A stretch of DNA of 64,000 bases, taken from positions 1,240,001 through 1,304,000 of the forward strand of contig CM030711.1 in the NCBI GenBank assembly GCA_017979445.1. The letters run 5' to 3'. The notes under the pieces are model-generated. The model ran no database searches. It saw only the letters and a list, made by a program, of their open reading frames with translations, and was not told where the DNA came from. Every line of letters starts with the position of its first letter. The first letter of the stretch is position 1. Of the stretch, positions 25,001 through 36,724 are shown in pieces. The translations under genes and the position numbers were made by a program. The stretch comes from Akebia trifoliata. Lineage: Eukaryota > Streptophyta > Magnoliopsida > Ranunculales > Lardizabalaceae.

Positions 25001-25430
25001 TAATTTACTAGAAAATTCGTTGAGCCTTCGCTCTCAGAAGTATAATAAAACTAGAGTGAAAGCCACCACAATTAAGCATCGGAGGTGGAAGGGACAACCT
25101 AAGGAAATGACTATATCCAAGGGCCCAAATGGGTATCCAAGCAAAAAAATCACCGTAGAGTCTTAAGAAAAGAGAGTTAGGAGCCTTAAAATAAGGGTAC
25201 CAAAGTGAGTCACTACAGAATAGGTCACCACTAATGGCCGATGCAGAGCATGGTGGCATATTACAACCCATAGAGAAATTGGTTTAAACTTTCCATACCA
25301 ATAACATCTAGGTGCTTTTTGGTTTCTTGATTGGATACATAACAACCCATAAGACAAATTGACTTGGTTTGTAGTTAATCAGATTCACATCTTCTGAGAG
25401 CAAAGGCTCCACGAATTTTCTAGTAAATTA
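25001..25430. mobile_element. Non-autonomous DNA transposon, 40-bp TIRs
   Basis: Terminal inverted repeats of 40 bp differ at only two positions: 25001-25040 begins taatttactagaaaattcgt, and 25391-25430 returns it. The interior (430 bp in all) has short open frames without recognisable domains. The near-identical TIRs suggest recent activity. A target duplication is not obvious, so the superfamily is left open. Confidence 0.7.
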
Positions 25431-25903
25431 TACTAATGATAAAGTCCCTAGGTAGACATTTCCTCAATCTGCTTTATTCGTGGTCTGAGCTTGAGAAGTA
25501 GTGTCAACTCTATACCTAGTGTCATGAACCGTACCAATACACCGAAAACACATAGGTATGAATGACGTAGAAACTTCAGCCTAGATCTCTTTGGTGTCCC
25601 AAAAAAAGGTTTTTGTGCCGGTTTGTCCAAGTTTTCATTGGCAGAGGTAGATTCATTAAGCCAATGTCAAATAATTGAGCTAAATTATCCCTCTCGACGA
25701 TTGATGATGGTGATGAACATGATCAAAATACCCATAATCAAATGGAAATAACAACGTTAATGTATCGTACAATAATTTCTCTTCAATTGTAATAAGAATA
25801 TTATTATTACTTTTTAATTTGCTAGGCAGAATATTATGGTAATTATAAAGAAATTTTACATAAAATATTCACAGATGAGAAAAAAAAAAGGGATTTTACT
25901 TGG

Positions 25904-26010
25904 AATAATGCTGAAATGACCACAAGACTTGAAAAGCATCTATGGTTCCCATACACTTTCAAGTCGGGGGGTGTGATGTGAGGTCTAATCTTGAGGTCAC
26001 TCCAACATTT
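25904..26010. mobile_element. Family A element, left arm shortened
   Basis: Ends aataatgctgaaatgacc and ggtcactccaacatt are inverted. The core holds agcatctatggttcccatac and aagtcggggggtgtgatgtg. It matches 33114-33266, which has both arms, so part of the left arm has been lost here. Confidence 0.55.
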
Positions 26011-26943
26011 ACATTTTGAAAGAAGAAATACCCAATAAAATAGTGAACAAAAATATCACAACTAAGAATTACCCTCTTAAAAATATGATTGCCCTAGATT
26101 ATGACACAAACATTTTACTCATTGGTTGTATTAAAAGTATATCTAAGTAATTGTCCCACAAAACTTTCTTCTAGTGGGAATTATAGTAAGTGATAAGATT
26201 GATATTAGAAGATGCATGGATTATTAGACAACCAGTCTTTCCCCACTTTTTGGCATCATGAGAAAGAGATTTTTAGAAGAATCTTTAAAAAAATTGCTTT
26301 TTCATGAAATGACCATTTAAAATATCATTTCTATTTGAATTTTTCTAGTAAAGTTTCTCTTTAGTTCTTCCAAAAAAACTATTAATTTTGTCATTTAGCT
26401 GTCATTTTTCTTTACCTCAGTAAATTTTCTATATCCCATTTGATGTAATCAAACTTGCAAAACAAACAAAATATAGTCTTTAAAGTTAACAAAATAAATT
26501 TCCTTGGAAAATTTGATTTGCGCATATTTGTTTTGATACTTCTTGTGAAATTTGAAAGGACATTTTTCCACCCAAAGAATGATTTTCCATGGGATAAGAA
26601 AATTTGAGACCAACTCTCTCAAATTGATCGCCAACCAAGTTTTGATAAACTTTTCTTTCAAATAAAATAAATAAAACTTGAAATTCTTTAAAAGAATTCA
26701 TCATCTGATATGGTTTGTGGAGCATGATGTACCAGTCAGCTAGGAGTATTGTTCATCATTTCCCAAGACTATTTTTATAATTTCATTAGTGTTATAAAAA
26801 TTCTTAATTATGTTTTTTGGGGGTATATATTTTTATTTTATGTGAAATGGTGTAATCTGTAATTGTGAATTTTTTCTTTATAGTGGAATCCATGTGATTT
26901 ATAGTTTGGATGAACTCAAGGAAATTTATTCCTTTAAAGCTGA

Positions 26944-27117
26944 GATAATATGACGTCCCCCCTCTGACACACACCCCCTTACATCCCTATCAGAGGATTG
27001 GAGATCATTTGCCTTGGGATACACAAGAAAATATTTATGATTATGCATATCTCAAAGCAAATGATCTACAGTTTTGTGATGGGGGCATGCTTAAGACAGG
27101 GGCGTCAGAAAATCATT
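26944..27117. mobile_element. Family A palindromic element (variant core)
   Basis: The left end is gataatatgacgtcccccc, and the right end is ggggcgtcagaaaatcatt. The core has agatcatttgccttggga, and acaagaaaatatttatgatt, then gcaaatgatctacagttttg. The GATCATTTGC word is shared with 62990-63140, a separate subfamily of the same design. Confidence 0.5.
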
Positions 27118-27396
27118 ATTCCTTCATTTATTGGAATTTTTTTGAAAAATAAAAAAAAATTAGAGAAAACAATGAAGTTCCAATTTCCAAAAGGCTTATA
27201 TATATATATATATATATTTTCTTGCTGTTGCATAAATTCTCCTTCTCATTTTGCAAAACTCTTTATCTTCACCAACTTCTGTGGTATTAAATGCACTCAC
27301 ATACAAATACAAGACCCTTTATTTAGAAATGACAATTGAAGACACTCAATCCAACCCAATCTCTTTTGTTTCATCACCCCATCTTCCTTCTCTCTT

Positions 27397-27402
27397 TTTA
27401 TT
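27397..27402 (-). terminator. Possible poly(A) signal of the XTH gene
   Basis: AATAAA on the minus strand, about 180 bases beyond the stop codon. Plant poly(A) signals are loose, so this is only a candidate. Confidence 0.3.
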
Positions 27403-27581
27403 TGAACTGATGTACATCACCAACTACTTCATATAATAAAAACAAATAAAAATTTCAAATCTTGGAGGCTTGGAAGCTCAACTACTCTTGATTACAAGTG
27501 GAACCCATCTCAAGACTCTCCAAGGGCTTATAAGAGAAGTAAAGAAATTGAGTGATCTTATGTGCATGGCTATTGTTGACT

Positions 27582-29958
27582 TCAATTAAGCCAACACTCT
27601 GGTGTTTGGGAATGATCTCTCTTGGAGTCCTTGCAATAGTCATAAACCACATAGTTCCTCTGAGCCCATTGCATGGCTGAATACTGTTGACTGCTCAGGC
27701 CACCGGAGGGGGATGGCGAGGCTGAAGCTGGTCGGCATGAGGCCGGTGCGTTGGCGGAGCATCCACTTATTTTGAAATTAGTGTACTTACCGACAAACGG
27801 TTGGTAGTTATAGTCGGCCTTGTATTTCCCATCTTCAGTGGCCCACGGTGAAGCATCCCATATTGATCCATATACCCACATTGGTCTTTGGGGAAAGGTG
27901 GCGTCGCTCTTCTTTGGGTACCTTCTTATGGGAATGTCGTCCACCAAAAATCTGAACCCATGACATAAAACAATTACTTGTTAGACACCTTGCCTACCAT
28001 CACACAAACATATATGGATACAAAATATATATTTTAAATTTAGGTTTCTTATTGGTGTAGACCATCCCTTTTGAGTATGATCTACATACAAAAATTTGAT
28101 GGTTTGATAGAGGGACTTATATATAAACAGTTTTTCAAATCAAAGTAAACACAAATTCAAGCATATGAGATTGAAAGGAAAAAATAATGTCCATTATTGA
28201 GCCCCATAGATATACTGTTAGAGTTATTTTATGATTAAAAAAGAAAGACAATGGTGGCCTACCATTAAGCCACATTAAGTCTTTTCAGACCATGATTGAA
28301 AGTTAAAAAATAAAGATTAGAGAAGATTTGAATTACTAATTTGTTTCAAAAGCTTATATTGCCACACCAATTAAGAAAATTATATATGACCCACCAAATA
28401 AAGATAATAGACAATTGTAAAAAGGAAATTTTTTTTGGATAGAAGGAAAATAATAAGAGGAAAAAAGAAACTCATCCTGCTTAAGCAATCCTACAACAGC
28501 CAACTTTCGATTTCTTCTTCGAAAGGGAAAAGTTTATTTATAGAATAAGAATAATAAGAAATGGAAAAAAAAAGGTGTTGATCGTAAAATTGAATAATTA
28601 TCTGCTCACCATACATATATATTTAAATTGGGGTATTATAAAAATGTTGGTGTGACAACATAAGCTGTATTAGTTTTTATATTTTTGTTAAGGGCTTTCT
28701 TTTTAAAGTAAGGTATTCTTTTACTATTTCATCCTTGTCTTGGGAATTGTGAGCTTATACTAAATCTTCCCCTTTTGATAGATGTTTGGCCACTTATTAG
28801 TAATTTTTTATTTAATTAATAAAATAAATTCATTATAGTAGAAAATAATAGTATAGTCCTGATAATAGAGTTAATTCATATATACTATATGGTAGCATCT
28901 TGGGGTTGAATATTCACAACTTACATGATCTCATTAGGATTCCATAGAATTGCATAGTTGTGAAAATTTGCTGTAGGATCAAACCATAGATGAAACTTCA
29001 TCTCCCTTCCTATAATCCTTCCATCTCCACTTCCTTTGACATATACGTTTGTCTGCAAGGTGTAAGGCTTCCCCGGTGTTGTTCCAAGGAACTCGATATC
29101 AACTTCATCGTGATTACCTGGATGTTCTTCATTGTTTGAAAGCTGCCATTACCCAATATTTGAAAAATAAATAAATAAATAAATAAAAATTTATATAACA
29201 CCATAAGATAATTGATCACTAACTTGTATTAATACATACTTATAAGTTGTATTAATACATACTTATATACGTAATTTCTATACATACATACATACAAATA
29301 CATTTTTTTTTAATTATTATAAGCAAGCTAGCAGTTAGTATTTAGTAGGTGAAAACGGTTTTGAACCCAAGTCGTATCAACACTCACAAACTTTAACCAA
29401 CTTAGCAAACTCACACCTTCGTATGTACCAGTACGTACGTATGCATACATACATACATACATACATATGTACAAACGTACATACGTACATACATGGACAA
29501 AGAAGAATGATCTCAAATAAATCATGATCACTAATCCAATTCTCACATAGAAAGATGTAATCACTCCTGCAGTATAACCAGTTTGAAGCTTGATTGCTGC
29601 ACTGAAGTACCCAGATCGAAACGGATAAATTGACTTGAACCCACTTCCTGATTTTGAAAAATCAAGCAAAAAAATGAATACAAAATAAATAAAATCTCAG
29701 ATACCCATCAAGAAATTTAAAGAGTTACACTAATAAGAATAAATATATAACATGAAGCGAAGCTCAACCTGAGCTACTATCAAGCCAAATGGTTACTGTG
29801 TTTTGATCTAGTCTCTGATGCTGAGGACCCCACAGATTTCTATAGCCTTGATTAAAGGCTATGGTCCTAAAATTGGAACTTGGGAAGTAACCAGGTGAAG
29901 CCTGAGCATTACTTGAAGGAATCATGAATATGATACAAAGAATGAGTAGGAGAGACAT
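27582..29958 (-). CDS. XTH: Xyloglucan endotransglucosylase/hydrolase (group IIIA-like)
   Basis: A GH16 enzyme of the cell wall that cuts xyloglucan and rejoins or hydrolyses it. Four exons on the minus strand (29769-29958, 29547-29647, 28925-29142, 27582-27951) join in frame to 292 aa, a normal XTH length; donors and acceptors are GT-AG. Seen: a hydrophobic signal peptide (1-18, [18 protein letters not shown]); the catalytic motif [10 protein letters not shown] (108-117), with E110 nucleophile, D112 helper and E114 acid/base; and a C-terminal XET domain with four Cys ([10 protein letters not shown] and YDYC...PEC) and the ending QTPECWLN. There is no N-glycosylation triplet just after the catalytic motif, where group I/II enzymes usually have one. 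The loop SGDGRIIG resembles the longer loop of group III hydrolases. It therefore looks like the XTH31/XTH32 type, possibly more hydrolase than transglycosylase; that is inference. Exon 1 is followed by intron 1 with donor CAG/GTTGAG. Confidence 0.93.
29322..29412 (-). mobile_element. Probable SINE remnant in XTH intron 2
   Basis: On the minus strand it shows gctaagttggttaaagt (box A-like) and cttgggttcaaaacc (box B-like) at the usual spacing. The sequence resembles the SINE at 56390-56521. No target duplication is clear, partly because CATA repeats adjoin it at about 29440-29490. Confidence 0.45.
29440..29470. repeat. CATA tetranucleotide repeat
   Basis: Run of gcatacatacatacatac in XTH intron 2, followed by interspersed gtac variants. 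A shorter (CATA)n run occurs at about 29281. Confidence 0.6.
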
Positions 29959-30083
29959 GTTTGAAGAGAAACTGTGAAGAAATTTGGATGATTGTGTGGT
30001 TAAATGCAGTGTGTGTGTATGAGAGAGAGAGAGAGAGAGAGAGAGGAAGGCAAGTAGGTTGTGAAAGAGTATGGCAGTAAAGT

Positions 30084-30093
30084 TGATATAAAT
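30084..30093 (-). promoter_or_regulatory. Probable TATA box of the XTH gene
   Basis: The minus strand reads tatttatatc about 126 bases upstream of the ATG. Between them lies a (CT)n tract on the minus strand (30020-30046), common in plant 5' leaders. Confidence 0.5.
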
Positions 30094-30504
30094 AAGGAGA
30101 TTAGAGGGCCCACTATACAAGGAAGGTGATAAGGAGGTTGATGGGGGAGTTATGCATGGAGACAAAATCAAACTGTTGATGATACATATATGGGGAAAAA
30201 GTATCTAGCGTTTCATAACTGATTATTTGCTAAAGTAACAAATAGAAAATTATTTTAACTTTTCTATTACAATTCTTTATGTCAACTTTACTTCATAAGG
30301 TCATGGAGACTCATGGTCATGGAATTTGTTCAAACTTCTAACCATGGTTTTCTAAAACTTCTAGTTGTTCAAGGTGCCTCAGCCCAAAACTAATTGAAAT
30401 TAATTTGCACAGAAAATTGTCTAGTCAACTAATAAATTCATGTGAGTGAGTTCGAAATATGGGTGTGTCTTTAATTTGTATCCATGTTTGTGTGATTCTA
30501 CAAA

Positions 30505-30684
30505 GGAAAATGCTGGAATGACACAAACGGAGACACAAGGGTAACACAAATGACATGGTGGCACGCACATAACCATAGATGCTTTTTACTCGTATCTCGT
30601 GGAAAAACATCTATGGTAATATGCACACCACCAAGTCATTGTGTCACCCCTGTGTCTCGATCCCTTTATGTCACCCCAGCACGA
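30505..30684. mobile_element. Family A palindromic element
   Basis: The left end is ggaaaatgctggaatgacac, and the right end is atgtcaccccagca. Inside, gcacataaccatagatgctt pairs with aaacatctatggtaatatgc across the centre tactcgtatctcgtgg. Its termini match those of 47911-48104 and 62391-62860. Confidence 0.6.
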
Positions 30685-31647
30685 CTCTTCTGCAAATGAG
30701 ATGGACATGTGATGAAGCAGACATCATTGAAAGCACCATGCATTTCTGTCGAATCATTAAAGCTACCTTGAAATTTACCTGTATATGTCACTTTTACCAT
30801 CTCTGCTTTTCTTCCTCTTAAATATGTCAGATTCCTTACCCATGGCCCTTTTTTTTTATACAGAGATGTGGGTCAGATTCCGATGGCTCATTATTATTAT
30901 CCGACATGTGATAAAAAAAAAATGTATTGAATTTGAACCTCAAAGATATATGAGACTGGACCACCAATCTATATGGACAGCATGGACCTCAGCCGTGAAC
31001 ATGGTCAGTTGCCACATGAATGAAGATCACAAAATTTGAAGAACTCAAAAATAATGAAATAAATGGTATTTTTTCACCTGAATTAATAATTTTTTTTTTT
31101 CCAAATCTAATCTAGACAATAAACTTTAAGGGATTGAGGTTTCATTTAGATAATAATCCTCGTGATCTAAATGAGGACCTCGATCCAAGTTCTATATGAT
31201 CCATCGGCCCATATAACATAGTAGCTATGACATTCAGGTTTGGTATCATTAAAAGAATGTCTCGATAATACTTTCAACCCAAAGACAAAGGGTTGTCGGC
31301 CTTGATTATTCTCATGATATAGGAGGGTATCTAGTGAAAAAATAAAAGCTCGTACATCAATCAACTTAATTTTTATTTCCTTCACTTTTAACAATTTGAA
31401 GACTGCTTGACTTTGGGCACCCTTTTGGTTTTTAAAGAAAGAAAATAACTCCAATTGATTTAGGGGAAGATTGGTGCTCCCATGGTGCCATTAACTTGGA
31501 GTCAACCATGCGATGTAAGACTCCATGGTGATACAGTGGGTTTATTTTTTTGCGTTGGATTATAGTGTGTCTCTTTTATGTCTTATTCCAACTGTGAATC
31601 ATATTTGATCATTCAACTCTATTTTAAGTCATATCTTGATTATTTAT

Positions 31648-31767
31648 GAGATATTCTATTGCCACACCAACTTGTGCTAATGCCACCCAATTCAAATGTA
31701 AATCACCAAAGAATTACGCACGTTTGGGGTGGCGTTGGCAAAAGTTGGACTGGCAATAGAATCTCTT
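31648..31767. mobile_element. Small palindromic MITE
   Basis: Inverted ends of about 40 bp: the left end is attctattgccacaccaact, the right end returns agttggactggcaatagaat. Single ends with the word ttgccacaccaa occur elsewhere (about 28360 and, as a variant, about 33560), which suggests a dispersed family. Confidence 0.5.
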
Positions 31768-33113
31768 ATTATTTACCAACAATATTTTTAAATACGTGGA
31801 CTTGCATCAACGCATTCTCATTGGTCATGATTTAATTGGTCTATTGTTTATGCTCACACCATATCAATTGTTTTCTTATTTATTTCATCTCTAAGTTTCT
31901 TTAGATACACTCGTTTATAATTTTGTCCATTTACCATTCATCCATCTAATATTGTGAAAAAATGTATGTTTTAATTTTGGGAGATAATACCCCCAAAATT
32001 AATCTCTCTCTACTTCTAATTTCATTAATAATGATTCCATGGTCACTCCTTAATCAGTTTTTTTGTTTAACCACCACTAAACTTTACTATTATAATTAGA
32101 GAAGTGGTGGATTAGAAGTGGTTCAACTCTAAAATTTGGATCTTAGAAATGCCCCGGTCTTTACATTTAAACTTAATACAATCAGGGTCATTTTAACTAA
32201 AAATCAAGAAAATTGCAACCCACGAGACTACAACCCTATAATCTCGTTGATTAATTTTCAGAATTACAAAATATCATTTTTTCACTATTTAATCTTCAAA
32301 AACCCTTTAATCCATACTTTAAATTACAAATAAGCGCTTTTGACACATGTGCTGTGCGTTTGCACATGCCACCTTCTATTAAATAATAGAACCGATTTCT
32401 TGGTAATATTTATTCCTCATTGATTTTATCCAATGTATGAGATTTAACATATTCTAAATCTTCTCCACATAACAATTGGCTGATTTGCTAGAGGTGTGCC
32501 TTTTCATTAACCACATGCTAATGCCTAATCGTGTGCTAATCCCCAATCATATGAACCGATTGATTAACGTTCTCTAAGTTCCAGACTCATCTTCGATTCT
32601 CTCTTTATATTGGTTCGGCCTTAGAGTTTTAATGTTTAATGGAGATCACTTCAATTCAAAATCCTTTTATTGATTTCTCTAGAATCATTAAATATTATTG
32701 GGGTGCCGTGAAAATTGAAGGCTTAGAGTTCCTCTTTTACTAGGATTTCTATCCATCATCAAGGTTTTCTATCAAAACCATATAAAGTATTTCTATTTTC
32801 TAATTCGAATTGAGATAAACTTTTATTATTGACATTTCTATAATAATAAAATCATTGTAAAATGTAAAATCATGTAGGTCAATGAGGCACGAGAAAATCA
32901 TGATCTTACCTTTCGCCCTTAAGACGAAGAAGGTATGTTGAAAAATCTGGGAGGCAAGGAAGTAGTAGACATTAAGAAGAGGAGACAATGTCCCCCTCTT
33001 GGACTTAATACCTAATTCCGTGAACTATATAATGAGTCTATAATTACTGCATGTCTATTCTTCCACTGGTAGGTCCACATAAAGATAAACGTTTGATTGA
33101 CGTTTCAACAAAG

Positions 33114-33266
33114 AATAATGCTGAATTGGCTTCAAGATTGTAACTCACATCACACATCTTACTGTTAAATTTTATGGAACCATTCGATGAAAAGCATCTA
33201 TGGTTGCTATACACTTTCACGTCAGGATGTGCGATGTGAGGTACAATCTTGAGGTCACCCTGGTTT
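33114..33266. mobile_element. Family A palindromic element
   Basis: Left end aataatgctgaattgg, then ttcaagattgtaactcacat. The right arm returns atgtgaggtacaatcttgag. The core is agcatctatggttgctatac. It is the fuller copy of the subfamily seen at 25904-26010. Confidence 0.55.
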
Positions 33267-33379
33267 GCTAATCAGTTCGATTCTTGAAACGTTTGTAATT
33301 AATTAATAATAATATAATATAAAATAAATTTTTATTTATTTAACAAATAGCAAAATCTATGCAATGATAAGAACACTTG

Positions 33380-33478
33380 GATGGTGAGAACTCTTTACTG
33401 AACTCCCTTAGATTTTGAGGTAGTGGGTTCAAATCAAGCTTACCCATAAAAAATAAAAAAAATAAATAAATAAAAAAA
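33380..33478 (+). mobile_element. Probable SINE remnant with A-rich tail
   Basis: Contains gaggtagtgggttcaaatc (box B-like) and gcttacccataaaaaat, which match the 3' part of the SINE at 23240-23341, and ends in an A-rich tail. The box A part is diverged and no target duplication is clear. Confidence 0.5.
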
Positions 33479-34946
33479 ACTTAGATTTTATTTATATATA
33501 TATATTTTTTAAGAAAAGTTAATTGGTGGCACAAAAAGATCTTCACATTATTATAGAGAACTTATATTACCACACCAATTGTTATTATTACACATCAAAA
33601 TCATATGATTAAACAGATATCTAAGGGCATAGGGATAATTTTTCTTTATATTTTACCATATATATCCACCCCTTATCTTCTTTTTCAAATCCACATTAAA
33701 CTAATGAGGGGGATAGCACAAGGGAGTATCGATAGAAGTCGATACATGAATCCTAGATCTAGACTGTAAGTTATTAATCACAAATCCTTGGGATGGCAAG
33801 GATGGCATCGATCGGATTAGGGATTGGTATTGTAGTATTCCTATGGATCAAAGTCACGCGTGTTCTCCCTCCATGCCATGCACTGAGGGTGCATGATCAT
33901 ACCTTCCCAATGGGAGGATTCAGATCCGGACCTCATTGGATAGATTTGCATCGCTACGGGCTGCTTGATGCACAAAGGTTGGCCGAATAGTGCTCTATCA
34001 TGTGGCGTTGTAGTGCATTACAAGCAATGGTGCATTAAAACACTAGAGATGGCTTCGATATGGCACACTAACATAAACCTTAACTTCTTACAAGATTACA
34101 TTCGATGATTAATGGACTCTGATCAAGATAAATCAAACTTTGCAAATATAACCGTTTTCGTTAAAAAATATTAATTACAAAATCAGGTAAATGGCCATTT
34201 TTGAAAATATAAGAATAAAACATGGCTGATTCAATAATTTGGGCATAATAAAATAGCTTTTAAAAAAAAAAAATCCATATAGAAGAGGATTTTCGTTATG
34301 GTACTATCAACTTGATATGGATGTCGTACGGAAATTATACAAAAATAGTCATTAAATATGTTATTTGGTGGACGATGACTAAAGAAAAAATAATTTAATA
34401 GAACAGTTGCTTGGTCAATTTCTGGACCAAAAATTTGGACAAAAGGGTTTGATGAACTGTTGTGTCGGCCATTAATGGATGGAATGCGTGAGATGCTCTT
34501 ACCCATGTGGATTAAGAAACTCAAGGTCGTTTACGTACAGAAGTCCACTTAAATGGGTGGCATGGTGGGTCCTCCCAATCAACTGTTATGCATGCCATGA
34601 GATTCCTATTATGTCATTGGAAACAATTTAAAATAATAAATTATTTCTCTTAATCAAATATAAATATGGATAATTAAAATATTACTTTATTTTATTTTAA
34701 GGAAAAATCTCATAAGAAAGAAACAAGATACATGAATAACGTCGGCATGATAATCCAATAGTAGAAATTTCATATTAAATCGTAGCGTCATCATCAACAT
34801 TGTCAAAAAAATTTGATGATGACTACACGAATCTTGTTACGTCATATTCTATCCAAATCCATATTTTATGTTATTGTCAGTTTGTTATTATCTGCTCTTA
34901 TAATCTTAAGAATAATGATGCATTGATCACGACTCTAGTCTTAAGG

Positions 34947-35030
34947 GAAAATTACTTAAAAGACTCTGGTAGAGGGATTTTTTTCTAAATAATCCTTAAT
35001 TGGTGAACTTGACACTAAGTAATTTTTCTT
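34947..35030 (+). mobile_element. Terminal fragment of a family E element
   Basis: The words gaaaattacttaaaaga and gtagagggatttttttcta match the terminus of the element at 48840-49504. Only this end is present. Confidence 0.4.
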
Positions 35031-35891
35031 AATCTTAATCTACGTTTCCATGTACACCCCCCCCCCCTCTCTCTCTCTCTTAGAATCTTCATCTCGCACA
35101 TTTGTCATAATTGAGGCAAGAATCGGTTTTGTTGCATACGATCAAATCATCTTAATCGATTTTCTAGCAGTTTATCAATTATTTGAGCTATTCTTGTAAT
35201 ACCCAAAGCTTGCTAAAAGAAATGTGCAGGTCTCCTGAAATTCTGAAACTATAGATCAATTGTGAAATCTTCTATATATAGAAATGAGAATCACAGATAC
35301 AACTTTGAAGAAAATGTGAGACCTTTTGAGATGATCTCAAGAAGATATGCAAGAAACATATGGGAAGCAAACAAATTTTGAAGATCAACCCTAGCGACAA
35401 ATAAAAGACATGCATGCATACGTAAGCAACATCCATGAAGATTAGGAAAAAAGATTTGCAATTAAAGCAAATACATCTAATTGATGTACAATGGTAGGTT
35501 TAGGATGTGGAGTAGATGGAAATTATATTTTTTAATTAATTGTTTTCAGGGTTGATTATGAATACTTGGGTTTTTTTTTTAATGACTTTTTTGTTTCTTT
35601 GCTAACCGTTAATGATTTTATTCATTAAAGAAGATAATCCTCTCTTTTTCAAAGAGTAAAAATACTTTTTAGAAAATATTTTGGTGAGACGTAGATGCAT
35701 GGATAAATGATCGTGGTATATTTATTATATGCACTTAGTTTAAGTCACTTTCAATTAAAATTTGGTTCCATTCAAGCTTGATCCACTAACAAAAAAAAGA
35801 AAAAAAAAAAACAATATCACTTTCAACAATGTTTTGATAGAGTACTAGTGCTTTATTATTTTGCCAATTATCTTAGATGGGTGGATAATAG

Positions 35892-36069
35892 CTTGGGACG
35901 GAGCCAGAATTTTGCCCGGGCAACTAAGAGTGAAAAAAAAATTGTTAGGGGCAATAGCGACGTATTTTTTTATCCGTTACCATTATCTATCGTAATAGCT
36001 CATAAGTCCATAGACTCTGAAAATTCTGGGTTGGAGGGGGGCAAGTGCCCCCACTGTAAATCAGCCCCT
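35892..36069. mobile_element. hAT-type MITE with 8-bp target duplication
   Basis: The ends gggacggagccagaa and tcagcccct resemble hAT termini (CAGGGGCGGAGCCAG type). The flanks carry the perfect 8-bp repeat gataatag (35884-35891 and 36070-36077), the size hAT transposases produce. The subterminal hairpin gggggcaagtgccccc is shared with the copy at 62499-62784. The 88-codon frame across it is a by-product. Confidence 0.75.
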
Positions 36070-36581
36070 GATAATAGAAAATCGTTATACAAAGGTTTTC
36101 ATCACAATTTGTGAAGAGGAAAATTATTTGAAACAAGAGGAACAAAAGAAGATAGGCAAAAAAACTAAATGCTTACCGTACCTTCAGACGGACATAACCT
36201 TGTGACATTAAAAAAAGTTTATGACGAGCGCTATGATTAAAATGATGATTGTTGGCAGTTGGGCACATTTAATGATCGTAACAAAAAAAAATCCATTTCG
36301 TGTGTCAAAAGGTACGTTTTGGATTACGATTTCAATTTGAAGTAATTTTTGCTTTAAAGTATTTTGGAATAGTTTGAATTCGAATTTATTTTAGAAAATC
36401 ATTATTAAGTATTCATTTCTGAAGTTAATATGAATGTTTTAGCTAACTTAATTTTTTTTATACTAGTTTTAGAAAGTTGATTATTTAGGATAAATTTTAC
36501 TATTTTTGGGTAAGTAAATATAATACTAATTATAAATTTTAAAGTCTATTTAAAGTATTGTGAGAGATGTTTTACTAAGAC

Positions 36582-36724
36582 TAATGATAATCAGACTCGA
36601 AAATTATCACTCGGTCGATGTGGCAAGTGCACAGATATTACAGGGAGAATGATCTACGATTTTGTGCACTTGTCATGTTGACCAAGTACAGATAGAATGA
36701 AAATTTTCGAGTGAGAATATTGTG
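36582..36724. mobile_element. Family A palindromic element
   Basis: Left: taatgataatcagactcg, aaaattatcactcggtc, gatgtggcaagtgcacag. Right: tttgtgcacttgtcatg, ttgaccaagta, gaaaattttcgagtgag. It has the same termini as 48267-48433 and the inner element at 47608-47811. The ACGT sites have decayed to ATGT and CATG. Confidence 0.65.

Larger units (their letters stand above)
21700..27396. other. Gene-free interval between RFWD3 and XTH
   Basis: The 3' UTR of the RFWD3-like gene must start here, but no convincing polyadenylation signal stands out. A SINE (23240-23341), a TIR element (25001-25430) and two family A elements (25904-26010, 26944-27117) are listed separately. In the remaining sequence I see short repeats such as TTTA runs at about 22430 but no gene. 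Confidence 0.6.

Noticed and set aside
33793..33990. 65-codon plus-strand ORF
   Set aside because: No domain, no splice partners and no promoter signal that I can see; it probably occurs by chance or in an unrecognised repeat.
35848..36114. 88-codon plus-strand ORF with CPHC motif
   Set aside because: It spans a hAT MITE; the Cys pair comes from the GGGGGCAAGTGCCCCC hairpin.
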